Part shown: in pieces, positions 56,321 to 64,000 of the stretch
Layout of the letters: each line of letters begins with the position of its first letter
Position numbering within the stretch: the stretch's first letter is position 1
Assembly (NCBI GenBank): GCA_963762085.1
Contig: CAVXJD010000001.1
Location: 190,475 to 254,474, forward strand
DNA length: 64,000 nucleotides
Direction: 5' to 3'
Source: DASQGA01 sp963762085
GTDB taxonomy: Bacteria > Actinomycetota > Thermoleophilia > Gaiellales > Gaiellaceae
Translations under genes and position numbers: made by a program
Notes under the pieces: generated by a model
Database searches by the model: none
The model's input: the letters and a program-made list of their open reading frames with translations, nothing else
What the model was told of the DNA's origin: nothing

Positions 56321-56950
56321 TCAGAGCTTCGGGATGTCAGGCGTGACTCGCCCATCCTGACCCAGGTGGCCGTTCCAGCCCCTGAAACGGTCGTCCACCT
56401 CGTCCAGCTCGTAGCCCCGCTCCGCCAGACGAACTGGGTTGCTGCGAGTCGAAGACGACTCGGTACTGGTACCACGAGATGTCCCACGCAATCGTGAGGA
56501 CGACCTCGGTGTTCGTGCCAGAGAGCGGCAGAAAGCTCACCCTGGCCTGGCCCAGGCTCTTGGCGATTCCGGCGATCGTCCGCCGGTAGGCACTGTCGTT
56601 GAAGAGATCGGCGGCCTCGACCATCGCCTGCTCCGGCTCCGAAAGGCGTCGGAGCACCGGCTCCGAGAAGGTCGGCTGAGGCTCATGGCGACGCGTGTCG
56701 GGGGCGCGCCGAGCCCGAACCCCCGAAAGCGGCGGCGGCGACGCGGAGCATCGGGGACGAGGGGCGTCGTCGGCGTCCCTTCTTTCAGCCAGCCGTACTC
56801 GTTCGCAACGTCCGTGCAGAGCGCGCAGACGTCGACCCATTGGTCGTTTCCGTGCGGGCTGAAGCGCGACGCCCGCTCACCCATGAGAAGCGTGCGGTTG
56901 CACACGGCACAGGTCCGGAAGGTGTCCTGCTTCCTGATGACGGCGGTCAT
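56321..56950 (-). CDS. Zinc-ribbon protein of unknown function (two frameshifts)
   Basis: The ATG at 56950 gives MTAVIRKQDTFRTCAVCNRT with a CxxC, then WVDVCALCTDVANEYGWLKEG with a second CxxC: a zinc ribbon at ~14-45. After a basic linker the frame changes (~56700) to PVLRRLSEPEQAMVEAADLFN, KSLGQARVSFLPLSG and WDISWYQYRVVFDSQ, then again (~56437) to RGYELDEVDDRFRGWNGHLG and the stop. Corrected length is ~209 residues. I know no function. It lies 2 bp past the EF-G paralogue gene boundary. Confidence 0.6.
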
Positions 56951-56952
56951 GG

Positions 56953-59007
56953 CTACGACGCCTTCGCCTCCTCGCGCTCGCGCCTGACCTGTTCGACGAT
57001 CCGTTCGGCAACGTGCGCAGGCACCTCTTCGTACCGGAGGAAGGTGACCGAGTAGTCGCCGCGACCGCCGGTCATCGACGTGAGCGACTGCGAGTACGTG
57101 AGGACCTCGGACATCGGCACCTCGGCGCGGATCAGTGTCATGCCGCCTCGGGCGTCCATCCCCTGAAGCCTTCCTCGCCGGGAGTTCAGGTCACCGTTCA
57201 CGGTCCCGACGCTCTCGTCGGGAACGGTCGCCTCGAGCTGCATGATGGGCTCGAGCAGAACAGGGTCTGCCTTCTCATACGCGGCCTTGAACGCCATCGA
57301 GCCCGCGATCTTGAACGCCATCTCGGAGGAGTCGACGGTGTGGTACGAGCCGTCCACGAGTTTCACGCGCACACCCTGGACCGGGGCGCCCGCGAGCTCG
57401 CCGTGCACCATTGCCTCCTGGATCCCCTTGTCGACCGCGGGCCGGAAGCTCTGCGGGATGACGCCACCGACGATCTTGTCGACGAACTCGTAGCCGACAC
57501 GGCCCTCGAGGGGCTCGAGGACGATGTGGCAATCGCCGAACTGGCCGCGACCGCCGGTCTGCTTCTTGTAGCGCCCCTGCGCCCGCGACTCCTTGCGAAT
57601 CGTCTCGAGGTATGGAACGCGCGGCGGCTGCAGCTCGACGTCGACGCTGAAGCGCCGCTTCATACGCTCCACGGCGACCTCGACGTGCATCTGGCTCATG
57701 CCCGCGAGGAGCTGTTCTCCCGTCTGTTCGTCGCGGCGCAGGACGAGCGTCTGGTCCTCCTCGGCGAGCCGCCGGAGGGCCTGGCCCATCTTCTCCTCGT
57801 CCCCCTTTGCCTTGGGCGTAATCGCGAAGCTCATAACGGGCTGCGGGAGGTCGAGGCTCGGGAGCTCGACCGGCTGGTCCTCCGAGAGGAGCAGATCGCC
57901 GGTTGCAGTCTCCTTCAGCTTCGCGACGGCCCCGATGTCGCCGGCTTCGAACGCCTCCGTCGACGTGTGATCCTTGCCCTGGAGCTCCAGGAGCTGGCCG
58001 ACTCTCTCCTTACTTCGAGTGCGGGCGTTCAGTAGCGTCGAGTCGCCCTTCAGCTGGCCGGAGAGGACCCGGAACAGCGTGATGCGCCCCGCGAAGGGGT
58101 CCGCGAGGGTCTTGAAGACGAAAGCAGACGTGCCGCCGTTCGACTGCGCGATCTCCAGCGGCTTCTTGGCCGGTGACGGGACGCCTTCGACAAGGAGGTC
58201 GAGGAGAGCGGCCGCGCCGAGATTCTTCGTGGCGGCGCCGCATGCCACCGGGAACAGCTCTCCACGGGCGACGGCGTTCTTCAGCGCTCCGGCGAGCTCG
58301 TCGCCGGTGATCTCCTCCCCCTCGAGGTAGCGCTCCATCACCTTCTCGTCTGTCTCGACGACCGCGTCGACCAGCTTCTCGCGATACTCGGCCGCCTGCG
58401 CGGCAAGCTCGTTGGGAATCTCCTTCGGCTCGCCTTCCTTCTCGCCCTCGGGCGAGTCGTAGGCCCGCATGTGGAGCAGGTCGACGACGCCCGCGAGCTC
58501 GTGTTCCTGACCGATCGGAATCTCGATTGCAATGCACCGCTCGGAGAGCTGCGCGCGCAGCTGCTCATACGTCCCGAAGAAGTCGGCCCGCTCGCGGTCG
58601 AGCATGTTGACCAGGATGAGCCGGGAGATCCCGAGCTCGTTGCAACGCTCCCAGGACCGGGTGGTCTGCACCTCCACCCCAGCGACCGCGCTGACGACGA
58701 CGATCGCGCCCTCGACCACGTGCAGCGCGGCGATCGTGTCAGCCTGGAATCCAGGGTCGCCGGGCGTGTCGAGGATGTTGATCTTCCGCCCCTGCCACTC
58801 GAGATGGCAGAGGGAGGCGGCAAGCGACATCTGGCGCTTGTGCTCCTCTTCTTCCCAGTCGGACACCGTCGTCTGTTGCTCGACCGTCCCGAGCCGGTTG
58901 ACCGCGCCCCCCTGGAAGAGCAGCGCCTCGACGAGCGAGGTCTTGCCGGTGCCTCGGTGACCGATGACCGCGACGTTGCGGATCTTGCTCGGCTCGTATG
59001 AGGTCAT
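56953..59007 (-). CDS. Elongation factor G-like protein (EF-G paralogue)
   Basis: A 684-residue EF-G-type protein with all five domains. The P-loop is GHRGTGKTS (16-24). The G3 motif reads DTPGDPGF (80-87), so the catalytic His after DTPG is Asp. The G4 motif reads NMLD (134-137) instead of NKxD. Such changes fit the actinobacterial EF-G2-like group, for which weak or absent GTPase activity has been described, rather than the main fusA, which would be beside rpsL/rpsG/tuf. Likely a specialised translocase or stress factor. Confidence 0.9.
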   Translation of the reverse strand: MTSYEPSKIRNVAVIGHRGTGKTSLVEALLFQGGAVNRLGTVEQQTTVSDWEEEEHKRQMSLAASLCHLEWQGRKINILDTPGDPGFQADTIAALHVVEGAIVVVSAVAGVEVQTTRSWERCNELGISRLILVNMLDRERADFFGTYEQLRAQLSERCIAIEIPIGQEHELAGVVDLLHMRAYDSPEGEKEGEPKEIPNELAAQAAEYREKLVDAVVETDEKVMERYLEGEEITGDELAGALKNAVARGELFPVACGAATKNLGAAALLDLLVEGVPSPAKKPLEIAQSNGGTSAFVFKTLADPFAGRITLFRVLSGQLKGDSTLLNARTRSKERVGQLLELQGKDHTSTEAFEAGDIGAVAKLKETATGDLLLSEDQPVELPSLDLPQPVMSFAITPKAKGDEEKMGQALRRLAEEDQTLVLRRDEQTGEQLLAGMSQMHVEVAVERMKRRFSVDVELQPPRVPYLETIRKESRAQGRYKKQTGGRGQFGDCHIVLEPLEGRVGYEFVDKIVGGVIPQSFRPAVDKGIQEAMVHGELAGAPVQGVRVKLVDGSYHTVDSSEMAFKIAGSMAFKAAYEKADPVLLEPIMQLEATVPDESVGTVNGDLNSRRGRLQGMDARGGMTLIRAEVPMSEVLTYSQSLTSMTGGRGDYSVTFLRYEEVPAHVAERIVEQVRREREEAKAS

Positions 59008-59047
59008 GGAGGGGCGAGTCTAGCGACTGCCCGGCCAAGCGTTGACG

Positions 59048-59836
59048 CTAGACGTCGACTGCGGCGCGCTGAGCCCCGCCGCCCAGGCGAGCCTTGAGCC
59101 TCAGGATCGCCTTCGTGTGGAGCTGGGAGACGCGAGACTCGGTCACCCCGAGCACCTCCCCGATCTCGCGCAAGGTGAGCTCTTCGTAGTAGTACAGCGT
59201 CACCACGAGCTTCTCCCGCTCCGGCAGTCGTGCGATCGCCTCTCCGAGGGCCTCGCGGAGCTCCGTCTGGGACATGGCCGCCTGCGGCTCGGGCGCATCC
59301 GGATCCTCGAGCGTGTCGATCAAGGCGACCGGGTCGCCGCTCACCGAGCTCGTCCAGAGCTCGTCGAGGGCGGCAATCGAGGAGCGGGAGATCTCGAGCA
59401 GCGACTCCTGGAACTCCTCCTCGGTGATGCCCAGCTTCCCGGCGATCTCCTCGTCGTTCGGGGCCCGCATCATCTTCCGCTCGAGCTCGGCGATCGCGCG
59501 CTCGATATCGCGCGCCCGCGCGCGGACCGAGCGCGGAACCCAGTCCATCGAACGGAGCTCGTCGATGATCGAGCCCTTGATGCGCGAGATCGCGTAGGTC
59601 TCGAACTTGATGTCCCGCTCCGGGTCGAACCGCTCGATGGCGCCGATCAGGCCGAGCAGCCCGTACGAGACGAGGTCACCCTCCTCGACATGCGCCGGCA
59701 GCCCGCTCCCCAACCGGCCTGCGACGTACTTGACGAGCGGCGCGTAGGTGAGGATGAGCCTGTCGCGCAGCGCCCGGTCGCCGTTCCGCTTGAACTGCCG
59801 CCAGAGCGCCTGCGTGTCCTCCTGACGTTCGACCAC
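59048..59836 (-). CDS. FliA/WhiG-family RNA polymerase sigma factor
   Basis: A 262-residue sigma-28-type factor. Region 1.2-2: LRDRLILTYAPLVKYVAGRLG, GDLVSYGLLGLIGAIERFDP and KFETYAISRIKGSIIDELRS. Region 3: NDEEIAGKLGITEEEFQE. Region 4: LPEREKLVVTLYYYEELTLREIGEVLGVTESRVSQLHTKA quoted as its range (~205-245). GTG start. In Actinobacteria WhiG homologues control development; the target here is unknown. Confidence 0.93.
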   Translation of the reverse strand: MVERQEDTQALWRQFKRNGDRALRDRLILTYAPLVKYVAGRLGSGLPAHVEEGDLVSYGLLGLIGAIERFDPERDIKFETYAISRIKGSIIDELRSMDWVPRSVRARARDIERAIAELERKMMRAPNDEEIAGKLGITEEEFQESLLEISRSSIAALDELWTSSVSGDPVALIDTLEDPDAPEPQAAMSQTELREALGEAIARLPEREKLVVTLYYYEELTLREIGEVLGVTESRVSQLHTKAILRLKARLGGGAQRAAVDV

Positions 59837-59869
59837 GTGCAGAGCATACGGCGCGCAGATGCTTGACCT

Positions 59870-60043
59870 CTAGCGCAGTGCTCGAAAGGCCTGCTCGCCC
59901 AGCCAGAGTGCGAGGAGCCCTGCGGCGGCCGCGATGATCCAGGCTCCTCCCCCTGCACGGGCCGCCCAGACCGCCATGCCCGCGAAGCAGGCCGCAAGGA
60001 GCAGGAAAAGCGCTCCCAGAGACGGTCTGCGAGCTCGCGCCAC
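59870..60043 (-). CDS. 57-residue two-helix membrane protein
   Basis: Too short for standard length cut-offs. From GTG 60043: a basic start (VARARRPSLG), helix ALFLLLAACFAGMAVWAA, a short Gly loop, helix AWIIAAAAGLLALWLG, then EQAFRALR. The two clean hydrophobic blocks and position 33 bp before the WhiG-like gene, same strand, support it. No family recognised. Confidence 0.55.
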   Translation of the reverse strand: MARARRPSLGALFLLLAACFAGMAVWAARAGGGAWIIAAAAGLLALWLGEQAFRALR

Positions 60044-60095
60044 GAGCCGGAGTCTAGAGAGGCCGTCGAAGTACCGGGCTACACTGTTCGAGCCG

Positions 60096-60168
60096 AGGGC
60101 CGTAGCTCAATTGGCAGAGCACCGGTCTCCAAAACCGGGGGTTGAGAGTTCGAGTCTCTCCGGCCCTG
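60096..60168 (+). tRNA. tRNA-Trp (CCA)
   Basis: Acceptor AGGGCCG/CGGCCCT, D-arm AGCTCAATTGGCAGAGC, anticodon stem CCGGT/ACCGG with loop CTCCAAA (anticodon CCA), T-arm GAGAGTTCGAGTCTCTC, discriminator G. In most Actinobacteria secE-nusG follows; here it is followed by a terminator and accessory DNA. Confidence 0.96.
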
Positions 60169-60174
60169 TAAGAG

Positions 60175-60205
60175 AAAGCCCCGCTCAAACGGGGCTTTTG
60201 TTTTC
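60175..60205 (+). terminator. tRNA-Trp intrinsic terminator
   Basis: A 9-bp perfect stem (60175-60183 with 60190-60198), 6-nt loop, then TTGTTTT. A textbook rho-independent terminator 6 bp past the tRNA. Confidence 0.92.
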
Positions 60206-60280
60206 CTCTTCGGCAACGCTCACGGGAGTTAGTACCCGCTTTTGGTACCCGTTCTCGCCGAACAGTCGCTGCTCGAGTAG

Positions 60281-60487
60281 GCCCGCTTCCGCCCGGAACG
60301 TCTCGCCGGCAAGGTCGATATAGCCCTGAGTCGCGTCGCGTCCCTACGGGCAAAGTCCGATGTCCGAGTGCTCGAGATCCATAAGCCCGCGTTCGAAGCA
60401 ATCTTGCGCGAGCGACCTGAAACGGCGCTCGCGCTCATGCGCGTCTTGTGTGAGCGGCTTGCCGCGTACGATCCGGCTCTGAACTAG
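60281..60487 (+). pseudogene. 3' remnant of a cyclic-nucleotide-binding (CRP-like) domain gene
   Basis: An open stretch of 68 codons after an in-frame TAG (60278-60280), ending in TAG at 60487. It reads ALSRVASLRAKSDVRVLEIH, KPAFEAILRERPETALALMR and VLCERLAAYDPALN: the C-terminal part of a cNMP-binding domain, where VRVLEIHKPAF precedes the last helix. No start codon or N-terminal half exists upstream; the tRNA-Trp terminator is there instead. A truncated gene left by insertion or deletion at the tRNA. Confidence 0.7.
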
Positions 60488-60686
60488 TAGTCGCGGCACC
60501 AACGCGTCGCACGGAGTTGGACAAGGACGCGCCGCGCTAATCAGCGACCGCGGTCGAAAGATCGAGCTGAGCCAGTCCACTGCTCGATAGCCGAGCACTG
60601 CGCTGGGAGAGATATTCCGGCCGAACACCCAGCGAAGACGCATGTTTGGCAGAGTGCCGGGAAGAGCGACTCGAGGAGGTGAATCG

Positions 60687-62078
60687 ATGGCAGCCCGACG
60701 GGCCAATCCCGTCCGGATCGAGGGCCGGCTCGATCCGCACCTCAGCCGCTGGCTGTGGCTAGTGAAGTGGCTGCTGGCGATCCCGCACTACATCGTGCTC
60801 GCCTTCCTGTGGATCGCGTTCGTCGTGCTCACCGTCGTCGCCTTCTTCGCGATCCTGTTCACCGCCCGCTACCCGCGAGGGATCTTCGAGTTCAACCTCG
60901 GCGTGCTGCGGTGGACGTGGCGCGTGGCCTTCTACTCGTACGGCGCCCTGGGCACCGACCGCTATCCGCCCTTCACGCTTGGCGCCGCGCCCGACTATCC
61001 GGCGACGCTCGACGTTGCCTACCCGGGCGAGCTCTCGCGCGGGCTCGTGCTCGTGAAGTGGTGGCTGCTTGCGATTCCGCACTACCTGTTCGTCTGTGTG
61101 TTCATGTCGGGCGGCGGCTGCATGGGCTGGGGCGAGGACGGTTGGTGGGGGAGCTCGGGCGTTGGGCTGATCCGCTTGCTCGTGCTCGTCGCAGGGGTGG
61201 CACTCCTTTTCTTGGCGCGCTACCCGCGCGGGCTTTTCGACTTCGTGCTCGGCCTCGACCGATGGGTGGCGAGAGTCGCCGCGTACGCGGGACTGATGAC
61301 CGACGTCTACCCACCATTCCGACTCGACCAAGGCGGCGAGGAACCGGGAGCTCGGAGCGCCGACGAGCCGCCTGCCGTCTCGCCCGCAAGCGAGGAGGCC
61401 GCGGTGACCGAGGCGCCCGCCAGAAGAGGCGCGAGCGGCGTGGTCTTGCTCGTCGTGGGCGGCATCGCGGCTCTGCTGGCGTTCGCCCTGCTCGTGGGCG
61501 GATGCGCGGCCGTGGCGGTCGACCAGGCGCAGCGCGACGATGACGGCTTCCTCATGTCACCGACGGAGGAGTTCTCCACGGCGACGTACGCGATCGTCTC
61601 TGAGAGCGCCGATGTCGACGTCGACGGTCCCGACTGGGTGACAAAAGACTTCCTAGGGACGATTCGTATCCGCAGCGAGAGCGAGCGCCCAGTGTTCGTC
61701 GGTATCGCGCGAGAGTCGGACGTTGCGGAGTACCTGGGCCGCGTTGAGCACGCCGTCGTGACCGAGATAGGCCGCGAGCCCCACTATGCGGAGCGCCGGG
61801 GAGGCGCACCGCGCGACCCACCCGCAGACCAGCCGTTCTGGGCCGCTTCGGCGACCGGGGCAGGCAAGCAGACGCTTGAATGGGAGCCCGAGGACGGTAG
61901 CTGGAGCGTTGTCGTCATGAACGCCGACGGCTCGCGCGGGGTGGCCACCGACCTCAGCATCGGTGCCGAGCTCGATCCGCTGATCTGGATCGGCATCGGG
62001 CTGCTCGTCGGCGGCGGGTTGCTTGCGGCCGTCGCGGCCGTCGCGATCACTGCCGGCATCCGCCACGGCGACCGCTGA
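60687..62078 (+). CDS. Membrane protein with two DUF4389 domains and an extracytoplasmic C-terminal region
   Basis: The ATG at 60687 has a perfect AGGAGGTGAATCG RBS. The 463-residue protein has two copies of the DUF4389 pattern: WLVKWLLAIPHYIVLAFLW with ARYPRGIFEFNLGVLRW, and VKWWLLAIPHYLFVCVFMSG with ARYPRGLFDFVLGLDRW. After ~200 a Pro/Glu linker and a membrane helix (VVLLVVGGIAALLAFALLVGG) come before a ~140-residue soluble domain and a last helix near the end. Function unknown. Confidence 0.85.
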   Translation: MAARRANPVRIEGRLDPHLSRWLWLVKWLLAIPHYIVLAFLWIAFVVLTVVAFFAILFTARYPRGIFEFNLGVLRWTWRVAFYSYGALGTDRYPPFTLGAAPDYPATLDVAYPGELSRGLVLVKWWLLAIPHYLFVCVFMSGGGCMGWGEDGWWGSSGVGLIRLLVLVAGVALLFLARYPRGLFDFVLGLDRWVARVAAYAGLMTDVYPPFRLDQGGEEPGARSADEPPAVSPASEEAAVTEAPARRGASGVVLLVVGGIAALLAFALLVGGCAAVAVDQAQRDDDGFLMSPTEEFSTATYAIVSESADVDVDGPDWVTKDFLGTIRIRSESERPVFVGIARESDVAEYLGRVEHAVVTEIGREPHYAERRGGAPRDPPADQPFWAASATGAGKQTLEWEPEDGSWSVVVMNADGSRGVATDLSIGAELDPLIWIGIGLLVGGGLLAAVAAVAITAGIRHGDR

Positions 62079-62139
62079 TACCACTCTGCGGCGCGACTTC
62101 GCTCGACCGTTAGTTCTCGGCGCAGCCGCAGGTCGGCTG

Positions 62140-62286
62140 TCAGCGGGCGGGAGTTAGTCCGTTCGCGCCGGCTCGTCCTCCCGATACCTCACCGACCATC
62201 GCCTCGGCTGTCTCGCGCTCGAGGAAGAACTCGACGACCTTCTCGGTCTGGGCGCTGACGACGCCGTAGAAGAGCACGCTTTTCAT
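62140..62286 (-). CDS. Small MKSVLFYG-family protein, copy 1
   Basis: From ATG 62286, 48 residues: MKSVLFYGVVSAQTEKVVEF then FLERETAEAMVGEV and an unrelated tail. The first 36 residues match copy 2 (62939-63215). An extra A (GTATCGG versus GTTCGG) shifts the frame after MVGEV, so this copy is shortened. No function known. Confidence 0.55.
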   Translation of the reverse strand: MKSVLFYGVVSAQTEKVVEFFLERETAEAMVGEVSGGRAGANGLTPAR

Positions 62287-62375
62287 CTTAGGTCGCGTGC
62301 AAACCGCACACTCTTGCCGGCGGCTGGGTGCTGGTGCCTTCGCCGGACAGCACAAACTACGAGTGCCGTGTGGAC

Positions 62376-62942
62376 CTACGCGCTACGCGGAAAACGGCTC
62401 CGCCTACGCGCCCGCATGCGCGCGCGTGCAGCGTCGCGGAGATGCTCGGGAAGCTCTCGGATGGCGGCCGGGCTCGTGCTCCGCGAGGCTATCTCGACGA
62501 GCTCGTTCTCATATTGCTCGGTGATCCGCTGCTGAACGGCGTTGACCAGCCGCTCCCACGACGTAGTGACAAGCTCGGGCTCGGCCTGAGCGTCGTGCGC
62601 GTCCTGACCACCGCCGAGAGCGGCGAGAGCCTGCTGCGCCCGGTCGTAGATGTCGATTTCGGCGAGGGCCTGTGAGATGGCCTCCGCCAGCCGGGCCGCG
62701 GCCTGCTCGCGAGCCTGAAAGGCAACGTCGTACTCAGCCTTGATGAACTCGGCCCGCTTCTGCATGAGGAGGCTTTCTAACTCCGCGGCCTCGCGGCGGG
62801 TGAGTACGTTCTTCTCGCTCAGCTCGTGTACCTGACCCTCAAGCTGGCTGAGGGTCGACTCCTCTTCCTCTGCGCGGGTGCGCAACGTCCCCAGCTTCTG
62901 CTCGAGCTGCTGAAACTCTTCGACGATCTCTTGACTGGTCAC
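62376..62942 (-). CDS. Coiled-coil protein of unknown function
   Basis: A 188-residue, mostly helical protein. Residues ~4-105 are heptad-rich and charged (IVEEFQQLEQKLGTLRTRAE, LTRREAAELESLLMQKRAEF). The C-terminal ~80 residues are less regular and end in a basic tail. No family recognised. The GTG start at 62942 forms a GTGA overlap with copy 2 of the small-protein family, so the two are co-translated. Confidence 0.65.
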   Translation of the reverse strand: MTSQEIVEEFQQLEQKLGTLRTRAEEEESTLSQLEGQVHELSEKNVLTRREAAELESLLMQKRAEFIKAEYDVAFQAREQAAARLAEAISQALAEIDIYDRAQQALAALGGGQDAHDAQAEPELVTTSWERLVNAVQQRITEQYENELVEIASRSTSPAAIRELPEHLRDAARARMRARRRSRFPRSA

Positions 62943-63215
62943 GACGGGGCCGCCTCGAAGGAAACAGTCTTAGGCTTTCCAGCTCGAGAGAATACAAACT
63001 TCGCCCAAGCCTCAGGTTGTGACGGAAGGAGGGTCAAGGAAGGAGGCACGTGCTGCGGCAGATAGCCGAGTTCGATCGTCTCGACTCGCAGCTCCTCCGC
63101 CAGAACCGGCTCATCCTCCCGAACCTCACCGATCATGGCCTCGGCCGCCTCGCGCTCGAGGAAGAACTCGACGACCTTCTCGGTCTGTGCGCTGACGACG
63201 GCCGTAGAAGAGCAC
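62939..63215 (-). pseudogene. Small MKSVLFYG-family protein, copy 2 (one frameshift)
   Basis: About 91 residues from GTG 63215: SVLFYG-type start, then after a one-base insertion (GGCCGTCGTC versus GGCGTCGTC in copy 1) VVSAQTEKVVEFFLEREAAE, MIGEVREDEPVLAEELRVET and a tail ending KPKTVSFEAAPS. It ends in TGA at 62939, overlapping the coiled-coil GTG. Copy 1 has no such insertion, so this is probably an indel error or a recent mutation. Confidence 0.55.
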
Positions 63216-63246
63216 GGAGAGATCGTAGGCCCTAGAAACTACGTCC

Positions 63247-64000
63247 GTGTACGAGCACGCAGCGCGTCTGGAAGTTCTGATCGCGAGCTGGTGCGGCGGA
63301 GGGAATCTGCCGCCGCTTCTCGCCGCAGGCAAGCTGCTCGCCGCTCGCGACCACCGTGTCTGCGTTCTCGCTTCGGCCGCCACGCGTCAGCCAGCCGTGG
63401 ACGCCGGCTTCGACGTTTTCAGCTACAGGCGCGCGGGCGACCCCGACATGGACACCGCCTTCGAAAAACAGGCCACCCAGCTTATGGCAGCCGCCGCCGG
63501 GCCGGAGATCGCCCTCGACGTGCGCGACGTCGTGAATGAGCTGAGGCCGAAGCTGATGATCGTCGACTGCATGCTGCCCGCCGGGATCGCGGCCGGCGAA
63601 TCGTCCGGCACGCCTACCGTCTCGCTCGTGCACTTCCCGTACGGGCTCGCAAGAACACGGATGCTGCGCGGCGCCGGCGCCTGGACCACCGATCGTGCTC
63701 AGCTCAACATCACGCGCAGAGGTCTCGGCTTGGAGCCCGCGAGAGACGACCTCGCCGCCTGGGAATCAGCCGGGCTGCTCTTGGTGACCGTCCCGAAGTG
63801 GTTCGATCTCGCCACGAACTATCCCGCCAACGTCGTTCACGCCGGCCCGCTTGGCGTGACCCGCACGGTGCACGGAGGAAGCACCCGCGAGGGGCGAGCG
63901 CTCGTCCTCCTCAGCTTCAGCACCACCGTGATGAGAGGCCAACTGGCCCTCATCCAGCGAGTCTGCGACGCGATCGCCGATCAGGCCGTAGACGCGATCC
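63247..64000 (+). CDS. GT1-type (MGT-like) glycosyltransferase, N-terminal part (runs off the window)
   Basis: An uninterrupted frame of 251 codons from GTG 63247 to the window end. It begins VLIASWCGGGNLPPLLAAGK, the glycine-rich N-terminus of UDP-glycosyltransferase-like (macrolide GT) enzymes. It continues with HRVCVLASAATRQPAVDAGF, KLMIVDCMLPAGIAAGESSG and PTVSLVHFPYGLARTRM. At ~200-235 it enters NVVHAGPLGV and LVLLSFSTT, the start of the nucleotide-sugar half. The C-terminal donor-binding motif is outside the window. No strong RBS. Confidence 0.85.
   Translation, partial: MYEHAARLEVLIASWCGGGNLPPLLAAGKLLAARDHRVCVLASAATRQPAVDAGFDVFSYRRAGDPDMDTAFEKQATQLMAAAAGPEIALDVRDVVNELRPKLMIVDCMLPAGIAAGESSGTPTVSLVHFPYGLARTRMLRGAGAWTTDRAQLNITRRGLGLEPARDDLAAWESAGLLLVTVPKWFDLATNYPANVVHAGPLGVTRTVHGGSTREGRALVLLSFSTTVMRGQLALIQRVCDAIADQAVDAI

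Overview
This window looks like a chromosomal segment of a high-GC actinobacterium. The best fit is class Thermoleophilia, order Gaiellales; this is inferred from gene content and has not been tested by a 16S search. Supporting content includes an ECF sigma/anti-sigma pair beside DUF4331, a WhiG-type sigma factor, an F420/PPOX-type flavoprotein, an EF-G paralogue, MreB, PASTA-bearing PBP1 and GTGA/ATGA start-stop overlaps throughout. The window opens inside dnaG and ends inside a glycosyltransferase gene.

Layout. 0-6.3 kb: dnaG (partial), dgt, an SDR, a histidine phosphatase, a secreted RTX/BNR-repeat protein and an M48 protease. 6.3-11.6 kb: one rRNA operon on the minus strand (16S-23S-5S, no spacer tRNA). 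Its TATA/TTGACA-type promoter overlaps the tyrS stop codon, and terminator-like hairpins lie in the leader and the 16S-23S spacer. 11.6-19.1 kb: tyrS, two Ni/Co-type transporters, a TPR protein and a DUF4331 protein, divergent from an ECF sigma and its anti-sigma factor. 19.1-29.2 kb: a PBP1, then a minus-strand run of class V aminotransferase, serA, ybaK-like, ilvE, DegT aminotransferase, MFS, RemA-like and a 3-methyladenine glycosylase. 29-36.3 kb: a membrane protein, lipoprotein, DUF218, GT2, greA, typA, a DEAD helicase and a PPOX protein. 36.3-43.1 kb: gatC-gatA-X-gatB, cspA, folD and an ABC-2 exporter. 43.2-50.7 kb: DUF3052-like, rpiA, HAD/cyclase, glucose dehydrogenase-like, GH15 and mreB. 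50.8-52.9 kb: tRNA-Cys, small orphan genes, tRNA-Gly. 52.9-60.2 kb: RNase H, NIF3-like, ALDH, an EF-G paralogue, a WhiG-like sigma and tRNA-Trp. 60.2-64 kb: an accessory tail with a truncated cNMP-binding gene, a DUF4389 protein, a duplicated small-protein family and a GT1-type glycosyltransferase.

The most notable signal is a 136-bp element present twice, about 15.7 kb apart. Each copy exactly fills the gap between the stop codon of one minus-strand gene and the start codon of the next (serA to ybaK-like; ABC ATPase to permease). It can fold so that the downstream start codon lies in a hairpin arm, with a compensatory base-pair change between the copies.

The sequence carries many single-base frameshifts in otherwise well-conserved genes (NicO-like, TPR, DUF4331, mpg, lipoprotein, GT2, DUF3052-like, rpiA, ALDH, zinc-ribbon protein). 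Because the protein stays recognisable on both sides of each break, consensus indel errors in an assembled (possibly metagenomic) contig are at least as likely as real gene decay. Coordinates of these genes span the full reconstructed gene.
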